This document shows, piece by piece, positions 63,527 to 64,000 of a stretch of DNA of 64,000 bases. Where the stretch lies: NCBI RefSeq assembly GCF_005144585.1, contig NZ_SSMQ01000025.1, forward strand, positions 81,912 to 145,911. The letters run 5' to 3'. Within the stretch, counting starts at the first letter, position 1, and each line of letters begins with the position of its first letter. The translations under genes were made by a program, and so were the position numbers. The DNA comes from Polyangium fumosum. Its GTDB lineage: Bacteria; Myxococcota_A; Polyangia; Polyangiales; Polyangiaceae. The notes under the pieces are model-generated. The model searched no databases and was not told the DNA's origin. It saw only the letters and a program-made list of their open reading frames with translations.

Positions 63527-64000
63527 GGGCGCAGCGTACGCGGGAGCGCGTCCAGGGTGAAGAGGCGAACGCGGTGAAGGGTCGTCGTCTTCCGCCTCGG
63601 CGGCGGCAGGGCCCCGTTGTCCCGGAGGGTGCTGCCCGCGCAGGTCGGGTTGGGGACAGGCACGCCGCCGCCCTGACCGCCCGCTCCCCCGGAGCCGGGA
63701 GGGCATTCGTTGCCTCCCATACCGCCGGTTCCGCCGCCCATGCCGCCGGTTCCACTGGCGCCGCCCATGCCGCCGGTTCCGCCCGTTCCCGTAGAACCGG
63801 CTCCGCCGCCGGTTCCGCCGCCCATGCCGCCAGCTCCGCCGCCGCTGCCGCCAGCTCCGCCGCCACTGCCACCGCTCCCCCCACCGCTGCCGCCACTCCC
63901 CCCGCCGCTGCCGCCGCTCCCCCCGCTGTTGCCACCCATACCCCCGCCGCTGCCGCCACTCCCCCCGCCGCTGCCGCCGCTCCCCCCGCTGTTGCCACCC
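63523..64000 (-). CDS. Gly/Ser-rich repeat protein, N-terminus outside the window
   Basis: 159 residues are visible; the frame is open to the right edge. Most are GGSGGGSGG- and GGMGG/GGTGG-type repeats, a low-complexity linker usual in surface lipoproteins of myxobacteria. A short Cys-containing end follows (NECPPGSGGAGGQGGG, VPNPTCAGS) and a basic tail. Only this frame has such regular composition. It overlaps the kinase start by four bases. The signal peptide and any folded domain lie beyond the window. Confidence 0.6.
   Translation of the reverse strand, partial: GGNSGGSGGSGGGSGGSGGGMGGNSGGSGGSGGGSGGSGGGSGGSGGGAGGSGGGAGGMGGGTGGGAGSTGTGGTGGMGGASGTGGMGGGTGGMGGNECPPGSGGAGGQGGGVPVPNPTCAGSTLRDNGALPPPRRKTTTLHRVRLFTLDALPRTLRP

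Noticed and set aside
63540..64000. Tandem repeats at the right edge as a structural DNA element
   Set aside because: They encode regular Gly/Ser repeats in an open frame joined to the kinase gene, so coding is the simpler explanation.

Overview
The window is very GC-rich DNA with long, densely packed genes. It looks like a chromosomal segment of a fruiting deltaproteobacterium (phylum Myxococcota, most likely class Polyangia, Polyangium/Sorangium-like). This inference rests on several gene types seen together: AgmX/TonB-like and FHA-TonB-like fusion proteins, giant periplasmic TPR proteins, a MYXO-CTERM-type protein, a PilZ protein, Pro/Ala- and Gly-rich secreted lipoproteins, a Ser/Thr kinase with a transmembrane segment, and an ECF sigma/zinc anti-sigma pair. 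I see no rRNA, tRNA, CRISPR array, transposase or prophage.

Left part (1-13.7 kb): a cut YbjN-like gene, a TonB-family energy transducer with a long palindrome at its stop codon, a (3R)-hydroxyacyl-CoA dehydrogenase-type SDR, a lipid flippase-like membrane protein, a SUKH protein, an RluA-family pseudouridine synthase, a ParE/RelE-type toxin-antitoxin pair, a GT39-type membrane protein translationally coupled to Maf, and an OmpA/TSP3 protein coupled to a PPC-domain protein.

Centre-left (13.7-30.4 kb): ten consecutive minus-strand genes, several with 1-4 bp overlaps. In transcription order they are: a secreted coiled-coil protein, a secreted TPR protein, a 1450-aa TPR protein, a TPR lipoprotein, a small secreted protein, a small membrane protein, an FHA-TM-TonB protein, a secreted helical protein, an outer-membrane beta-barrel and an OPX polysaccharide exporter. 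The giant TPR / TPR lipoprotein / small secreted / FHA-TonB order resembles the gltD-E-F-G and nfsD-E-F-G core of the Myxococcus gliding and spore-coat machines. Here it sits directly beside a polysaccharide exit pore. An ECF sigma factor and its anti-sigma factor are divergent from it.

Centre (30.4-42.8 kb): a large lipoprotein, then a 1.1-kb gene-free island with three copies of a structured repeat whose stems covary between copies. Then come a PilZ protein, a GT39 enzyme, and era-der GTPase genes, Era carrying a 30-bp minisatellite-encoded basic tail and an acidic tail. Three membrane or membrane-anchored proteins of unknown function follow.

Right part (43-64 kb): an alpha/beta-hydrolase lipoprotein, a second lipoprotein followed by an intrinsic terminator, an OPT-family transporter, an MpaB/Lcp-type oxygenase, a DUF2330 MYXO-CTERM protein, an MBL-fold/SDR pair, a proline dehydrogenase/GNAT overlapping pair, a small secreted protein, and a radical SAM enzyme. 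Next are three ferritin-like proteins in a row, then a Gly-rich protein (cut by the window edge), a Ser/Thr kinase and a PEGA/TPR protein forming a tight operon.
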